From: Rummeliibacillus sp. POC4
Lineage (GTDB): Bacteria > Bacillota > Bacilli > Bacillales_A > Planococcaceae
Reading direction: 5' to 3'
Assembly (NCBI RefSeq): GCF_003576525.1
Contig: NZ_QWUA01000020.1
Span: 1 to 63,324, forward strand
DNA: 63,324 nucleotides
Positions 1 to 9,009 of this stretch are shown one piece after another. Below the pieces are notes generated by a model. It made no database searches. It saw only the letters and a list, made by a program, of their open reading frames with translations, and was not told the origin of the DNA. The stretch's first letter is position 1. Each line of letters starts with the position of its first letter. A program made the position numbers and the translations under genes.

Positions 1-9
1 AGTCTTTAG

Positions 10-591
10 ATGAATAAATGGAAAATGGCATTTATACTCCTCTTTTCAGTAGTTATTCTAACAATAGCTGCCACTGTTTTTATTATTACAAGACCAATAG
101 CTGAAACACCTACTCCAGCAACAAGTGAACTACCTGAAGGAAGTCACCTACAAGTAAATACAACTGCTGATGACTTTGAAAATTTGGCTAATCAGCTCAT
201 ATCTAATTCGATGAAAGGCTCTAAAATTCCTGTCAAAATGTATGTTGATGAACAAGTAACACTGAGCGGAACGTTACCAGTTTTTGATATGGATTTACCA
301 ATTGTTATGACATTTGAGCCAACTATTGTTAATGGAAATCTATTACTGAAGCAAAAAACAATAGAAGTAGGGATGCTCGATATTCCACCAGCGACGGCCT
401 TAAAATTATTAAAGGATTCGGTTGAATTACCAAATTGGATGGTTATTCAACCGAAAGAAGAGCAAATCTATATAAACTTAACAGAAATGAAAATTCCTTT
501 GGGCGATAATTTAGAAGGAAGAGTACAAGCAAAAGAATTCAATTTAAAGGAAAATCGCATTATACTAGACGTAGTAATTCCTAAAAAATAG
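10..591 (+). CDS. ypmS: YpmS-like (DUF2140) membrane-anchored protein
   Basis: 193 aa. One N-terminal membrane segment (about residues 6-27, hydrophobic after MNKWK) is followed by an extracytoplasmic domain, so it is a signal-anchored cell-surface protein. Sequence and context match the YpmS/DUF2140 family, which in Bacillus subtilis also lies beside the methionine sulfoxide reductase genes. Its biochemical function is not known. It ends 11 bp before msrA and is probably co-transcribed with it. Only 9 bp of upstream sequence are in the window, so the ribosome site cannot be judged and a more upstream start is not excluded. Confidence 0.8.
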   Translation: MNKWKMAFILLFSVVILTIAATVFIITRPIAETPTPATSELPEGSHLQVNTTADDFENLANQLISNSMKGSKIPVKMYVDEQVTLSGTLPVFDMDLPIVMTFEPTIVNGNLLLKQKTIEVGMLDIPPATALKLLKDSVELPNWMVIQPKEEQIYINLTEMKIPLGDNLEGRVQAKEFNLKENRIILDVVIPKK

Positions 592-602
592 GGGGTTTTT
601 GT

Positions 603-1130
603 ATGGCGCTAGAAAAAGCGACTTTTGCTGGAGGGTGTTTCTGGTGTATGGTCAAACCATTTGATGAGCAGCCAGGTATTGAGTCGGTTATTTCGGGATA
701 TACAGGTGGATATGTAGAAAATCCAAGTTATCAACAAGTATGCTCTGATTTAACAGGTCATTATGAAGCAGTACAAATCACATATGACCCTCTAATCTTT
801 CCTTATGAAAAACTAGTGGAGATATTTTGGACACTAATTGATCCAACTGATGCTGGTGGACAATTTCATGACCGTGGTAGATCCTATATGACAGCAATCT
901 TTTATCATAATGAAGAACAAAAAAAGATAGCGGAAGCATCAAGAAAAGCATTAGAAGAATCACAAAAGTTCAATCTTCCAATTGCAACAAAGATTTTAGA
1001 AGCAAAGCCATTTTATCCTGCTGAAGAGTACCACCAATACTATTATAAGAAGAATCCTACTCACTACGAACTTTATTCAATAGGTTCAGGTCGTGCAGCA
1101 TTTCAAAAAGAAAATTGGGGGTCACATTAA
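603..1130 (+). CDS. msrA: Peptide-methionine (S)-S-oxide reductase MsrA
   Basis: 175 aa, usual length for MsrA. It reduces the S-epimer of methionine sulfoxide in oxidised proteins, using thioredoxin, in the cytoplasm. The catalytic motif GGCFWCM is at residues 10-16, with nucleophile Cys12 and a second Cys15. The MsrA blocks SGYTGG and [18 protein letters not shown] follow. The ATG is preceded by a GGGGG ribosome site. Its TAA overlaps the msrB ATG (TAATG), so the two reductases are translationally coupled. Confidence 0.96.
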   Translation: MALEKATFAGGCFWCMVKPFDEQPGIESVISGYTGGYVENPSYQQVCSDLTGHYEAVQITYDPLIFPYEKLVEIFWTLIDPTDAGGQFHDRGRSYMTAIFYHNEEQKKIAEASRKALEESQKFNLPIATKILEAKPFYPAEEYHQYYYKKNPTHYELYSIGSGRAAFQKENWGSH

Positions 1131-1561
1131 TGGATAAAGAAAAACGTTTAAGAGAATTAACTCCGATGCAATATCATGTAACACAAGAAAAAGGTACAGA
1201 ACCTCCATTTCGCAACGAATATGACAATCACTTTGAAGAGGGGCTATATGTAGATATTGTTTCCGGTGAACCATTATTTTCTTCAAAGGATAAATTTCAA
1301 TCAGGTTGTGGTTGGCCTGCATTTACTAAACCTGTAGAAAATGCAGGGATTACTGCACATACAGATTCAAGTTTTGGTATGTTAAGAACAGAAGTAAGAA
1401 GTAAAGAAGCTGACTCTCATCTGGGGCATGTTTTTCCAGATGGACCAATTGAAGCGGGTGGCCTGCGCTATTGTATCAATTCTGCAGCATTGCGATTTAT
1501 TCCAAAAAGTCAGTTAGCACAAGCTGGCTATGGAGAATTCGTAAAATTATTTGAAGATTAA
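1130..1561 (+). CDS. msrB: Peptide-methionine (R)-S-oxide reductase MsrB
   Basis: 143 aa. It reduces the R-epimer of methionine sulfoxide, complementing MsrA. Cys115 in [11 protein letters not shown] is the expected catalytic residue, and Cys60 in SGCGWPAF is a candidate partner cysteine. The paired CxxC zinc motifs of the E. coli-type enzyme are absent, as in B. subtilis MsrB. The start at 1130 is chosen because it overlaps the msrA stop and lies about 8 nt after TGGGGG. A longer in-frame start at 1115 has no ribosome site. A strong hairpin terminator follows. Confidence 0.95.
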   Translation: MDKEKRLRELTPMQYHVTQEKGTEPPFRNEYDNHFEEGLYVDIVSGEPLFSSKDKFQSGCGWPAFTKPVENAGITAHTDSSFGMLRTEVRSKEADSHLGHVFPDGPIEAGGLRYCINSAALRFIPKSQLAQAGYGEFVKLFED

Positions 1562-1576
1562 TTTGAGAAAAAGAAG

Positions 1577-1621
1577 AAAGCTGATGTACAAATTAAATTA
1601 GTTTGTACATCAGCTTTTTTA
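1577..1621 (+). terminator. Terminator of ypmS-msrA-msrB
   Basis: A 16-bp perfect stem (1577-1592 with 1602-1617) has a 9-nt loop and a T run. The A-rich left flank could also let it serve the converging metC transcript. Confidence 0.9.
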
Positions 1622-1643
1622 TGACTAATTTCACTATTTCACT

Positions 1644-2831
1644 TTATTTTTGAACTGAAACTATCTCTTTTGCAGCTTGAAAAGCTTGTTCAAAATCAGC
1701 GATTAAATCATCCACATTTTCAAGTCCGACTGAGAACCTTAAAAGTCCTTCTGTAATGCCACGTTTATCGCGCTCTTCTTTAGGAATAGCAGCATGACTC
1801 ATTGTCACTGGGTATGAAAGAATAGATTCAACTCCTCCAAGACTTACTGCAAAAATTGGAATTTGAACATGTTCAACAAAAGCCTTTGTCAGCTCACGAT
1901 TTGGTAATGTGAATGATAATACGGCACCAGCATTTGATGCTTGGCTCGCATGGATTTCATATCCTGGATGACTCGGTAATCCAGGGTAGTGAACTTCTTC
2001 CACCAATTCATGCTGGTTGAGGTAAGTAGCAATCTTCATTGCTGATTGTGATGATTGTGTTAAACGAGCATTTAATGTTTTAATCCCTTGTATCAAAGAA
2101 AATGAATCTTGTGCTCCTAAAATAGCGCCCATTGAATTTTGCATAAAATAAATTTGTTTTCCAAGTTCTTCGTCTTTTGTGACAGCAAGACCAGCAATAA
2201 TATCACTATGACCACCCAAAAATTTCGTAGCACTATGTAAAACTACATCAACGCCAAGGTCAAGAGGACGTTGGTAAAGTGGTGTCATAAATGTATTGTC
2301 GACAAAAGTTAACAAATCATGTTTTTTAGCAATAGACACAATCCCACGAATATCCGTAATACCTAAAAGTGGATTTGCAGGAGTTTCAGCATATAATATT
2401 TTGGTATTTGGTTGAATGGCAGCTTCTACTTCATGTAGGTTCGTAAAATCCGCAAAAGAATGTGTAATGCCGTATTTTGTTAAAACCTGTGTGACGAAAC
2501 GATAAGTCCCACCATAAACTTCGCTTGTAATGACAATATGGTCACCTGTATTTAAAGTGAGTAGGGCAGAAGCAATGGCTGCTATGCCTGAAGAAAAGGC
2601 AAATCCTCTTGTACCCCCTTCAAGCTCAGCGATTGTTTTTTCTAATGCATCACGAGTGGGGTTTCCAGAACGGCTATAATCATAAGGACCGAAAGAATCA
2701 AAATGTTCTTGGTCAAAAGTAGAGGAAAGATAGATTGGTACATTCACAGCACCTGTCTTTTGTTCATAATCGCCTCTAGTAGAAGCAGTTATTAGACTAG
2801 TTTCGATAGATTGTTTATTTTGTTGACTCAT
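1644..2831 (-). CDS. metC: Cystathionine beta-lyase MetC (PLP-dependent)
   Basis: 395 aa. It cleaves cystathionine to homocysteine, pyruvate and ammonia in methionine synthesis. It is a Cys/Met-metabolism PLP enzyme. The cofactor lysine is expected at K203 in HSATKFLGGHSD, with the SSG phosphate-binding turn near residue 80 and the ETPANP block near 149. Its start lies 17 bp inside the end of metI, so the two form one operon under the SAM riboswitch. B. subtilis has the same arrangement (yjcI-yjcJ). Related enzymes can also act as cysteine desulfhydrases. Confidence 0.93.
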   Translation of the reverse strand: MSQQNKQSIETSLITASTRGDYEQKTGAVNVPIYLSSTFDQEHFDSFGPYDYSRSGNPTRDALEKTIAELEGGTRGFAFSSGIAAIASALLTLNTGDHIVITSEVYGGTYRFVTQVLTKYGITHSFADFTNLHEVEAAIQPNTKILYAETPANPLLGITDIRGIVSIAKKHDLLTFVDNTFMTPLYQRPLDLGVDVVLHSATKFLGGHSDIIAGLAVTKDEELGKQIYFMQNSMGAILGAQDSFSLIQGIKTLNARLTQSSQSAMKIATYLNQHELVEEVHYPGLPSHPGYEIHASQASNAGAVLSFTLPNRELTKAFVEHVQIPIFAVSLGGVESILSYPVTMSHAAIPKEERDKRGITEGLLRFSVGLENVDDLIADFEQAFQAAKEIVSVQK

Positions 2832-3948
2832 GGAAAGACACCTCTTTATTGATAGTAGTAAAAACTTGTTGGAGATCTTCTATTAAATCTTCGGCTTCTT
2901 CAATTCCTACTGAAAAACGTAACAATGAGTTGTCAACGCCACGAGCAATTCGTTCTTCTTCAGGGATATCTGCATGTGTTTGAGTAGCCGGGTAGGTGAT
3001 AAAACTTTCAACGCCTCCTAAACTTTCAGCAAATGCGATTAGTTTTAAATTTTGAAGAAATGCTGGAACCAATTCAGAATGATGTAATCGGAAAGAAATC
3101 ATGCCACCTAATCCAGTGTACAGAACATCTTTTACGGATGGTTCCTGTTCTAAATAGTCAACAATTTTTCGTGCATTTTCTGTATGTTGTTTCATGCGAA
3201 CATGTAAAGTTTTTAGACCGCGGAGTAAAAGCCAACTGTCAATCGGGGCTAATGTTGCACCTGAAGCATTATGGTTATGAAGAAGTTTTTCACACAAGTC
3301 TTCTCCTTTTGCCACGACCAGACCTGCAAGAACATCATTATGTCCTCCAATATACTTAGTAGCACTATGAATAACAATATCTGCGCCAAGTTCAATTGGA
3401 CGTTGATAATACGGAGTCAAAAAAGTATTATCAACAATCAGTAAAAGTTGATTTTTTTTCGCTAACTTTGCAAATAGTTCAATATTGATTTCTTGCATTA
3501 ATGGATTTGTTGGTGATTCTATAAAAAGTGCTTTTGTATGTTCATTTATAATTGCTTCGACTTCTGCGATAGATTGGAAAGGTGTGAAATGAGCGTGAAT
3601 ACCATATTGGTTTTCGTATTGACGAGCAAGTCGATATGTACCTCCGTAAATGTCATCTGAATAGATTATTTCGTCTCCTGATTTGAAAAGGGATAAAACT
3701 AATTGGATTGCAGCCATCCCGCTACTACAGGCAAAACCTGCATCTCCACTTTCTAAAGCGGCAATTCCTTCCTCTAAAACAGCCCGAGTTGGATTTTTTG
3801 TACGCGTATAATCATAGCCTGTCGATTGGCCGAGTCCTGCATGTCGATATGCGGTAGAAAGATAAATAGGTGTATTAATCGCACCAGTCCGAGGATCTGT
3901 TTCTGTTCCGATTTGCGCTAAACGAGTCGAAATATGTTTTTTTGTCAT
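2815..3948 (-). CDS. metI: Cystathionine gamma-synthase / O-acetylhomoserine thiolyase MetI
   Basis: 377 aa. It joins an activated homoserine with cysteine (or sulfide), the step before MetC. PLP lysine K198 lies in HSATKYIGGHND, with ESPTNPLMQ and DYTRTKNPTR blocks typical of MetI. Three ATGs lie at the 5' end (3957, 3954, 3948). The AAAAGGA ribosome site is about 8 nt from the third, so 3948 is preferred. The C-terminal SLGGVESFITYPATQTH block is the strongest MetI signature. Expression should rise when S-adenosylmethionine is low, through the S-box leader upstream. Confidence 0.93.
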   Translation of the reverse strand: MTKKHISTRLAQIGTETDPRTGAINTPIYLSTAYRHAGLGQSTGYDYTRTKNPTRAVLEEGIAALESGDAGFACSSGMAAIQLVLSLFKSGDEIIYSDDIYGGTYRLARQYENQYGIHAHFTPFQSIAEVEAIINEHTKALFIESPTNPLMQEINIELFAKLAKKNQLLLIVDNTFLTPYYQRPIELGADIVIHSATKYIGGHNDVLAGLVVAKGEDLCEKLLHNHNASGATLAPIDSWLLLRGLKTLHVRMKQHTENARKIVDYLEQEPSVKDVLYTGLGGMISFRLHHSELVPAFLQNLKLIAFAESLGGVESFITYPATQTHADIPEEERIARGVDNSLLRFSVGIEEAEDLIEDLQQVFTTINKEVSFHESTK

Positions 3949-3963
3949 GTTCATCATCCTTTT

Positions 3964-4120
3964 CTAAAAAAATAAAAGGCCCTCAGAAGAAGAGGACCTT
4001 GTACTTAAAAAGTCAATCTTCTTATCTGCTAGAAATACATCTACTGGAATTAGCACCTTACCAAATTGGTGGTTGCTGAGATTTCACAGGGCCAGTCCCT
4101 CCATCTCTCTCGATAAGAAA
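3964..4120 (-). promoter_or_regulatory. SAM-I (S-box) riboswitch with intrinsic terminator
   Basis: On the minus strand the aptamer (about 4120 to 4018) starts with TTCTTATCGAGAG. It has the S-box blocks GATGGAGGGACTGGCCC, GAA, CAGCAACC, GGTGCTAATTCC and a closing AGATAAG. The expression platform is a hairpin at 3974-4000 (AAGGTCCTC/GAGGGCCTT, one wobble) with a U-rich tail to 3964, ending 16 bp before the metI start. In this family SAM binding favours the terminator and shuts down metI-metC. Confidence 0.97.
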
Positions 4121-4157
4121 TTTACATTAAATTGTTAGAAAAATTTTAATTAATGAA

Positions 4158-4186
4158 ATAGTAACACTTTATGAAATACTATGCAA
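4158..4186 (-). promoter_or_regulatory. SigA-type promoter of metI-metC
   Basis: TTGCAT (4186-4181) and TACTAT (4163-4158) are separated by exactly 17 bp. The predicted start, about 4151, lies just upstream of the riboswitch aptamer. Confidence 0.65.
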
Positions 4187-4196
4187 TAGCATAATG

Positions 4197-4232
4197 AAAG
4201 AAAAAGCCCCCTAAATTATTTCAGGGAGCTCT
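4197..4232 (-). terminator. Terminator of the SH3b protein gene
   Basis: On the minus strand AGCTCCCT pairs with AGGGGGCT around a short AT loop and is followed by TTTTTCTTTC. It lies just after the stop at 4245. Confidence 0.8.
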
Positions 4233-4244
4233 TTAATCGTTCAA

Positions 4245-5042
4245 TTATTTTGTTTCAATTTTTGTGATTTCAAAAGTGACTTTTTTGTTTTTCACAGTTT
4301 TAATTGCGCCAGCATTTGGGGCGTAATATGTGATTGAACCGTCTGCAGCTTTAATACCGACAACTGATTTAAATGTACCTGCTTTTACTTTAAAAGTGTT
4401 TGAAATAGATACGATTTTGTAATTTTTTTTGTTTGCTTTAAATACTTGTCCCTTTGTAAAAGGGTAAACGATTTGACGAATAGTACCTGTTTTAAATTTG
4501 TAATCTAAACCTTTAGAAGATTCTTTTACTAAAAATGATTGTTTATTGTTACCTGTTTTTTTGTACCAGTAAGTCCAACCTGTTGAATTGCGTTTGCCAG
4601 TTGAATATAGTTTTCCGTCTTTGCCATTTTCAACATAGTAGTAAGTATTTGTTACTACGGGGCGATAAGTTGTTTTTTTACTATTTGAAGTACTCGTACT
4701 TTTTTTAGTTGTAGTTTTTTTAGTAGTTGTAGTTTTTGTAGCTGTTGTTTTCTTGCTTGTATTTTTGCTAAATGATAAGTAAGAAGCATATACATAAGCT
4801 GTTTTTTTGTTGAATTTAATTTTTGCCCAGCCTGTTTTTGATTTACTATATACGACTACTTTAGTACCTTTCCAAAGTGTTCCAACTTTTTTGGCATTAG
4901 CTGAAGGTTCAGCGTGAACGTATACGCTATTTGCTACTTTTGCGTTCATTGTTTTTGGTGTTGCTGCGTCACTGTTTGCTGTAAAAGTAAATAAAGTCCC
5001 AAACATGACTATGAAAGATAGTAAGCTTTTTACTATTTTCAT
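4245..5042 (-). CDS. Secreted protein with bacterial SH3 domain
   Basis: 265 aa. A signal peptide of about 26 residues (MKIVKSLLSF, ending near SDAA) precedes a bacterial SH3 (SH3b) domain at about 30-92, with the typical YVHAEPSANAKKVGTLWKG pattern. A Thr/Lys/Ser-rich linker (about 95-125) and a C-terminal domain of about 130 residues follow; I do not recognise the latter. SH3b domains usually bind peptidoglycan, so a wall-associated role is likely, but no catalytic domain is visible. The second ATG (5042) is preferred: GAGGAG is 9 nt away, while the first ATG (5051) abuts it. Confidence 0.75.
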   Translation of the reverse strand: MKIVKSLLSFIVMFGTLFTFTANSDAATPKTMNAKVANSVYVHAEPSANAKKVGTLWKGTKVVVYSKSKTGWAKIKFNKKTAYVYASYLSFSKNTSKKTTATKTTTTKKTTTKKSTSTSNSKKTTYRPVVTNTYYYVENGKDGKLYSTGKRNSTGWTYWYKKTGNNKQSFLVKESSKGLDYKFKTGTIRQIVYPFTKGQVFKANKKNYKIVSISNTFKVKAGTFKSVVGIKAADGSITYYAPNAGAIKTVKNKKVTFEITKIETK

Positions 5043-5298
5043 TTGAATCATCTCCTCATATATACCAATAATCTAGGTAGAGATGCGGTACCTTTATTGA
5101 TAATATTTTCGCATCCGAGTTATAGAACGAAGATGAAATGGGAAGGTTGCCATTATCATGAAAAAAGTAAGAAAATGTTTTCCAGGTAGAGAAGAAATTA
5201 GATAAGTTACAATTAGAGTTTTAATATAGTTTCCAAAGATAAGTAATTTTCGTGTAAAATGAATGTAAGTTATAATGAAATAAAGGCAGGAAGTCCAA

Positions 5299-5517
5299 AT
5301 GAAACCATCATTTTATCATTTCGTATTATCTTTTAGAGGAGCAAAAGATGCAAAAGGGGATTTTGCAGAAGCTGCTTTTCATGACCATAGTTTTCCTAAA
5401 CAGGAAGAAGATTTTCAAAACATCTCAAGATATATAGAAGAAAAAGCAGATCATGCGTTAAGTGCAGTTGTATTTGATGAACTTTGGCAACAATATGATG
5501 AAAAATATGAAGAATAA
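5299..5517 (+). CDS. yozE: YozE-family (UPF0346) small protein
   Basis: 72 aa. It matches the YozE family throughout: an SFYHFVLSFRG start, a central DHSFPKQEEDFQNIS block and a C-terminal FDELWQQYDEKY. The family has a SAM-like helical fold and no assigned function. A possible -10 (TATAAT, 5271-5276) lies 22 bp upstream without a clear -35. GGCAGGAAG provides a weak ribosome site. Confidence 0.85.
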   Translation: MKPSFYHFVLSFRGAKDAKGDFAEAAFHDHSFPKQEEDFQNISRYIEEKADHALSAVVFDELWQQYDEKYEE

Positions 5518-5598
5518 TTTTTGATTGTCAGAGGTCGGACTTTACTGTTACAATGAGTCAGGCATATTGAAAATTTTAAATTGAAAAGGAGAATAATT

Positions 5599-6303
5599 AT
5601 GAGTATCCATATTAATGCTAAACAAGGCGAAATCGCTGAAATCGTACTTTTACCAGGAGATCCTTTACGTGCAAAATATATCGCAGAAACATTCTTAGAA
5701 GATGTTACTCAATATAACGAAGTACGTAATATGTTTGGTTACACAGGTACATACAAAGGAAAACGTATCTCTGTACAAGGTACAGGTATGGGTGTACCAT
5801 CTATTGCTATTTACACAACTGAACTTATGCAAGAATACGGATGTCAAAAACTAATCCGTGTTGGTACTTGTGGTGCACTAAAACGTGATGTTAAAGTTCG
5901 TGATGTCATCCTTGCTCAATCAGCAACAACTGATTCTAAGATGAATGAAATTATCTTCAAAGGAATCGATTTCGCACCAACCGCTGACTTCGATCTATTA
6001 TTAAAAGCATATAAAGCAGGGGAAGAAGCTGGACTAAACTTACGTGCTGGTAATGTTTACACAGCTGACTTATTCTATGGTGAAGATAACCAAAACGAAA
6101 AATTAGCAGATTACGGTGTATTAGCAGTTGAAATGGAAACTGCAGCACTATATACACTAGCAGCAAAATTCAATCGTCAAGCCCTATCTGTACTAACAGT
6201 ATCTGACCACCTACTAACTGGCGAAGCAACAACTTCAGAAGAACGCCAAACTACATTCAATGACATGATTGTTGTGGCACTTGAAGCGGCTATTCAAGAG
6301 TAG
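5599..6303 (+). CDS. deoD: Purine-nucleoside phosphorylase DeoD
   Basis: 234 aa, the usual size of the hexameric trimeric-fold family. It splits purine (deoxy)nucleosides with phosphate to base plus pentose-1-phosphate. [14 protein letters not shown] (phosphate binding), [16 protein letters not shown] and [10 protein letters not shown] (base and ribose binding) are all present, as is the catalytic Asp region VSDHLLTGE. The ATG at 5599 lies 8 nt after AAAAGGAGA. An in-frame TTG at 5581 would start before that ribosome site and is rejected. A long hairpin terminator follows. Confidence 0.95.
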   Translation: MSIHINAKQGEIAEIVLLPGDPLRAKYIAETFLEDVTQYNEVRNMFGYTGTYKGKRISVQGTGMGVPSIAIYTTELMQEYGCQKLIRVGTCGALKRDVKVRDVILAQSATTDSKMNEIIFKGIDFAPTADFDLLLKAYKAGEEAGLNLRAGNVYTADLFYGEDNQNEKLADYGVLAVEMETAALYTLAAKFNRQALSVLTVSDHLLTGEATTSEERQTTFNDMIVVALEAAIQE

Positions 6304-6319
6304 TTTATATAACAAATTT

Positions 6320-6420
6320 TAAAGACATAAGCAAAAGCAGAAAATAAGGCAAGCGACCAAAAAAACGACGATTTATAAAATGTCGTTTAATAAGTCACTT
6401 GCCTTTGCTTTGTCTTTTTT
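6320..6420 (+). terminator. Compound inverted repeat / terminator after deoD
   Basis: A nested stem pairs AAGGCAAGCGAC with GTCACTTGCCTT (one G-U) and an inner AAACGAC with GTCGTTT. Outer AAAGAC...GCAAA elements also find partners in TTTGCTTTGTCTTT. It ends in a T6 run at 6415-6420, consistent with termination. The left arm has an unpaired insertion. Confidence 0.7.
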
Positions 6421-6549
6421 CAACGTTTATCCATCAAAATGATTAAAATTCAAGAACTCTAGCTTCATTTGCTGCAGTAGTTTATGCAATTGCTGAACGG
6501 TTGCAAGAGGAATGGAATAAAGTTGGTGAAGAATATTGTGACACAAAAA

Positions 6550-6567
6550 AGAAGGGTTTCCCCTTCT
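6550..6567 (-). terminator. Terminator of the 55-aa membrane protein
   Basis: AGAAGGG/CCCTTCT stem. On the minus strand it is followed by TTTTTT (6550-6545). It overlaps the stop codon of the small gene at 6566-6733. Confidence 0.75.
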
Positions 6568-6733
6568 AACCATTTTGATCTAGCTTGTCAGAAATATCTT
6601 TTAGAAAGCTCTTTATTTCCTTCTGATTCAAAAGGACTTTCACCATGAAATAAAAGACAAATATAATTGCGGCAAAATATAATAAGACAAATAAAATTGG
6701 TATAAAGGCGAATGTAGTAAGAAAATCGTCCAA
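6566..6733 (-). CDS. Small single-pass membrane protein (55 aa)
   Basis: Starts at TTG (6733-6731), 9 nt after a perfect AAAGGAGGTG ribosome site, and ends in TAG inside a terminator. The protein begins MDDFLTTFAFIPILFVLLYF. It has one long hydrophobic segment (about residues 8-35) and a charged cytoplasmic tail ending SDKLDQNG. A longer frame over the same stretch starting near 6809 is not preferred because it lacks a ribosome site. The ideal start and immediate terminator argue for a real gene. I do not recognise its family. Confidence 0.65.
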   Translation of the reverse strand: MDDFLTTFAFIPILFVLLYFAAIIFVFYFMVKVLLNQKEIKSFLKDISDKLDQNG

Positions 6734-6966
6734 TTATTACACCTCCTTTCATTTGTATAATTATACCATATAATATAGTATTTATAAATAAATATAGAAA
6801 AATATACAATTTATATTTATGTCTATAAATAGAGGTATAGAATATGTAACGTATTTCCTAGCACTTTATTTTCCATCTTAATCACAATGTACATGCACAG
6901 TCCCCAAATATTTGAATATCCTAAAAAGGTGAGTGAACAAAAATACAAATACAAGGGAGAGGGATT

Positions 6967-7176
6967 TTGAGTTACAAATATAAGGATGAAATATACAACA
7001 GCCTGAATCTTGTAAGTAAACTGATTGATGATTATGGTACTTGTCCAGGATGTGGGAGTGAACGTATTGGAAGTAGTAAAAATATTGGATCAATGGATTA
7101 CAACGGTAAATTAGGTACGTTTGAACGTATATGCAAATGTGGGTGGTCTGTCAAATTAAAAGTTGAAAAAATCTAA
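6967..7176 (+). CDS. Small zinc-ribbon protein, DUF3797-like
   Basis: 69 aa, TTG start after AAGGGAGAG. Two cysteine knuckles, CPGCGSERIG (residues 27-36) and CKCGW (57-61), with an intervening RIC, suggest one zinc site. The pattern resembles DUF3797, a short domain found in Firmicutes and their phages; the match is from memory and tentative. Its function is unknown. It stands alone, with its own terminator at 7320. Confidence 0.6.
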   Translation: MSYKYKDEIYNSLNLVSKLIDDYGTCPGCGSERIGSSKNIGSMDYNGKLGTFERICKCGWSVKLKVEKI

Positions 7177-7319
7177 TTGAACAATCTAATTCAATTGATG
7201 GATATCTCCTATAAAGCACAAATATTAGAGTAATTCATTGTAATTAAATTACATACATTTAAGCTAGCTTAAAGTAGCGCTATAAGCAGTTATATAAAAG
7301 GAAAAAAGAAAATTTTCTA

Positions 7320-7356
7320 AAGGCTATCAAGGAAATTGATAGTCTTTTTCTTTTCG
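7320..7356 (+). terminator. Terminator upstream of the S41 protease gene
   Basis: Stem GGCTATCAA (7322-7330) pairs with TTGATAGTC (7336-7344, one G-U) followed by TTTTTCTTTTC. It separates the small zinc-ribbon gene from the protease gene. The remaining 7177-7319 sequence is AT-rich with nothing else recognised. Confidence 0.75.
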
Positions 7357-7426
7357 TAGGGCATAATTCCTGATATTATGGTATAAGTAGTGTTTAAACA
7401 CTGTTAGATTGAAAGTGGTGAACAAG

Positions 7427-8938
7427 ATGGATGATAAAACAAAAGTTGACCCAGAACAAAATGATGAATCTCAAAAAACGCAACAGGTTGACCCAGTTCC
7501 AGAAGTAAAACCTGCAGGTAGATACATACGTATGAAACCATTTGCTTTTATCATGATGATTATGGTTTTGATTCTTGCAACTTCAGGTATCACAATCTTT
7601 GCTTTAACTTTTGGAGAAGAAAAGGTAGTAGAAGTTCGTACACCTGCTCATACTGAATTCCAAAAATTATTTAATGCTTATGATGAACTATCAAAAAGCT
7701 ATTACAAAGACATTGATACAGATGCATTAGTAAACGGTGCAGTAGACGGGATGATTAGTGCACTGGGAGATCCTTATTCAGATTATATGAATAAAAAGGA
7801 AGCAACTCAATTTAATGAAAGTATCTCTTCTAGTTTCCAAGGAATAGGTGCAGAAATCCAGGAAAAAGATGGACATATTGTAGTTGTGTCGCCTATTAAA
7901 AATTCTCCTGCAGAAAAAGCAGGGATTAAAACAAACGACATTATTAAAAAGGTTAACGGCAAAAGTATCGACGGTATGACAGCTTCTGAAGCTGTATTAT
8001 TAATCCGAGGTAAAAAAGGAACAGATGTTACTTTACAAATTCAACGTGGTGGAGCTAGCAAACTTATTACGATGAAAATAACTCGTGATGATATTCCAGT
8101 TGAAACAGTTTATGCAGAAATGAAAAACGACAAAATTGCTCATATCCAAATCACTAGCTTTTCAGATAATACGTATAAAGAATTATTAAGCGCATTAGAC
8201 AAAATGGAAGCTAAAGGTATGAAAGGTCTAGTTATTGATGTTCGTCAAAATCCAGGTGGATTAGTCGATGTAGTAGAAGACATTGCAAGCCTATTTGTGA
8301 AAACTGGAGAACCGATTGTACAATTTGAAGATCGTAACGGTAAAAAACAAGTAGTTCCGGCAAAAGACGGAAGAAAAGTGAAAGTACCTGTTACTGTTTT
8401 AATCGATGGTGGTAGTGCTTCAGCTTCTGAAATTTTAGCAGGTGCCTTAAGCGAATCTTCTAATGTCAAATTAGTAGGTGAGAAATCATTTGGTAAAGGG
8501 ACTATGCAAACAGCTGAAAATCTTTCAGATGGTTCTAATCTAAAATATACAATCGCTAAATGGTTAACACCAAAGGGTAATTGGATTCACGAAAAAGGAA
8601 TTCAACCAAATTACAAAGTAAATTATCCAAGCTATGCTTCATTGCCATACATTAGTACAGATAAAACGTATAAAGAAGGATCTCTATCTGATCAAGTCAA
8701 AGCAGCTGAAAAAATGTTAAAAGCAGTAGGGTATGAACCAGGTAAACTCGATGGTTTATATGATGCTTCAACAACATTAGCTGTTCAAAGATTCCAACAA
8801 GACCATAAGTTAAAAGTAACTGGCGTACTAAAAGGTGAGACAACTTATGCTTTAATGGAAGAACTTCGATTGAAGATTAAAAACGAAGATCCACAATTGA
8901 AAAAAGCAATGGCAATCGTAAAAGCAGAAATGAAATAG
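7427..8938 (+). CDS. S41 carboxy-terminal processing protease (CtpA/CtpB type)
   Basis: 503 aa. A cytoplasmic tail of about 36 residues and one membrane segment (about 40-62) place the rest outside the membrane. A PDZ domain (about 135-215) is followed by the S41 catalytic core, with Ser332 in GGSASASEI and Lys357 in SFGKG forming the dyad. A peptidoglycan-binding domain (about 425-490, LKAVGYEPGKLDGLYD) ends the protein. This layout is that of B. subtilis CtpA/CtpB. CtpB cleaves SpoIVFA to activate SigmaK during sporulation, but sequence alone does not separate the two paralogues. The ATG at 7427, about 6 nt after AAGTGGTG, is preferred over an upstream TTG. Confidence 0.9.
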   Translation: MDDKTKVDPEQNDESQKTQQVDPVPEVKPAGRYIRMKPFAFIMMIMVLILATSGITIFALTFGEEKVVEVRTPAHTEFQKLFNAYDELSKSYYKDIDTDALVNGAVDGMISALGDPYSDYMNKKEATQFNESISSSFQGIGAEIQEKDGHIVVVSPIKNSPAEKAGIKTNDIIKKVNGKSIDGMTASEAVLLIRGKKGTDVTLQIQRGGASKLITMKITRDDIPVETVYAEMKNDKIAHIQITSFSDNTYKELLSALDKMEAKGMKGLVIDVRQNPGGLVDVVEDIASLFVKTGEPIVQFEDRNGKKQVVPAKDGRKVKVPVTVLIDGGSASASEILAGALSESSNVKLVGEKSFGKGTMQTAENLSDGSNLKYTIAKWLTPKGNWIHEKGIQPNYKVNYPSYASLPYISTDKTYKEGSLSDQVKAAEKMLKAVGYEPGKLDGLYDASTTLAVQRFQQDHKLKVTGVLKGETTYALMEELRLKIKNEDPQLKKAMAIVKAEMK

Positions 8939-8951
8939 GCTAGAATAAGAC

Positions 8952-8985
8952 AGAGGGAGCTGGCAAATTGTCAGCTCTTTCTTGT
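8952..8985 (+). terminator. Terminator of the S41 protease gene
   Basis: GAGCTG (8957-8962) pairs with CAGCTC (8972-8977), extended by G-U pairs, and is followed by TTTCTTGTT. Confidence 0.7.
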
Positions 8986-9009
8986 TACAGAAATAGGAGT
9001 TGAAATTAT

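Noticed and set aside
6320-6420. Inverted repeat after deoD as a MITE or insertion element
   Set aside because: No target-site duplication. The nested stem with a T run directly after deoD is better explained as a terminator.
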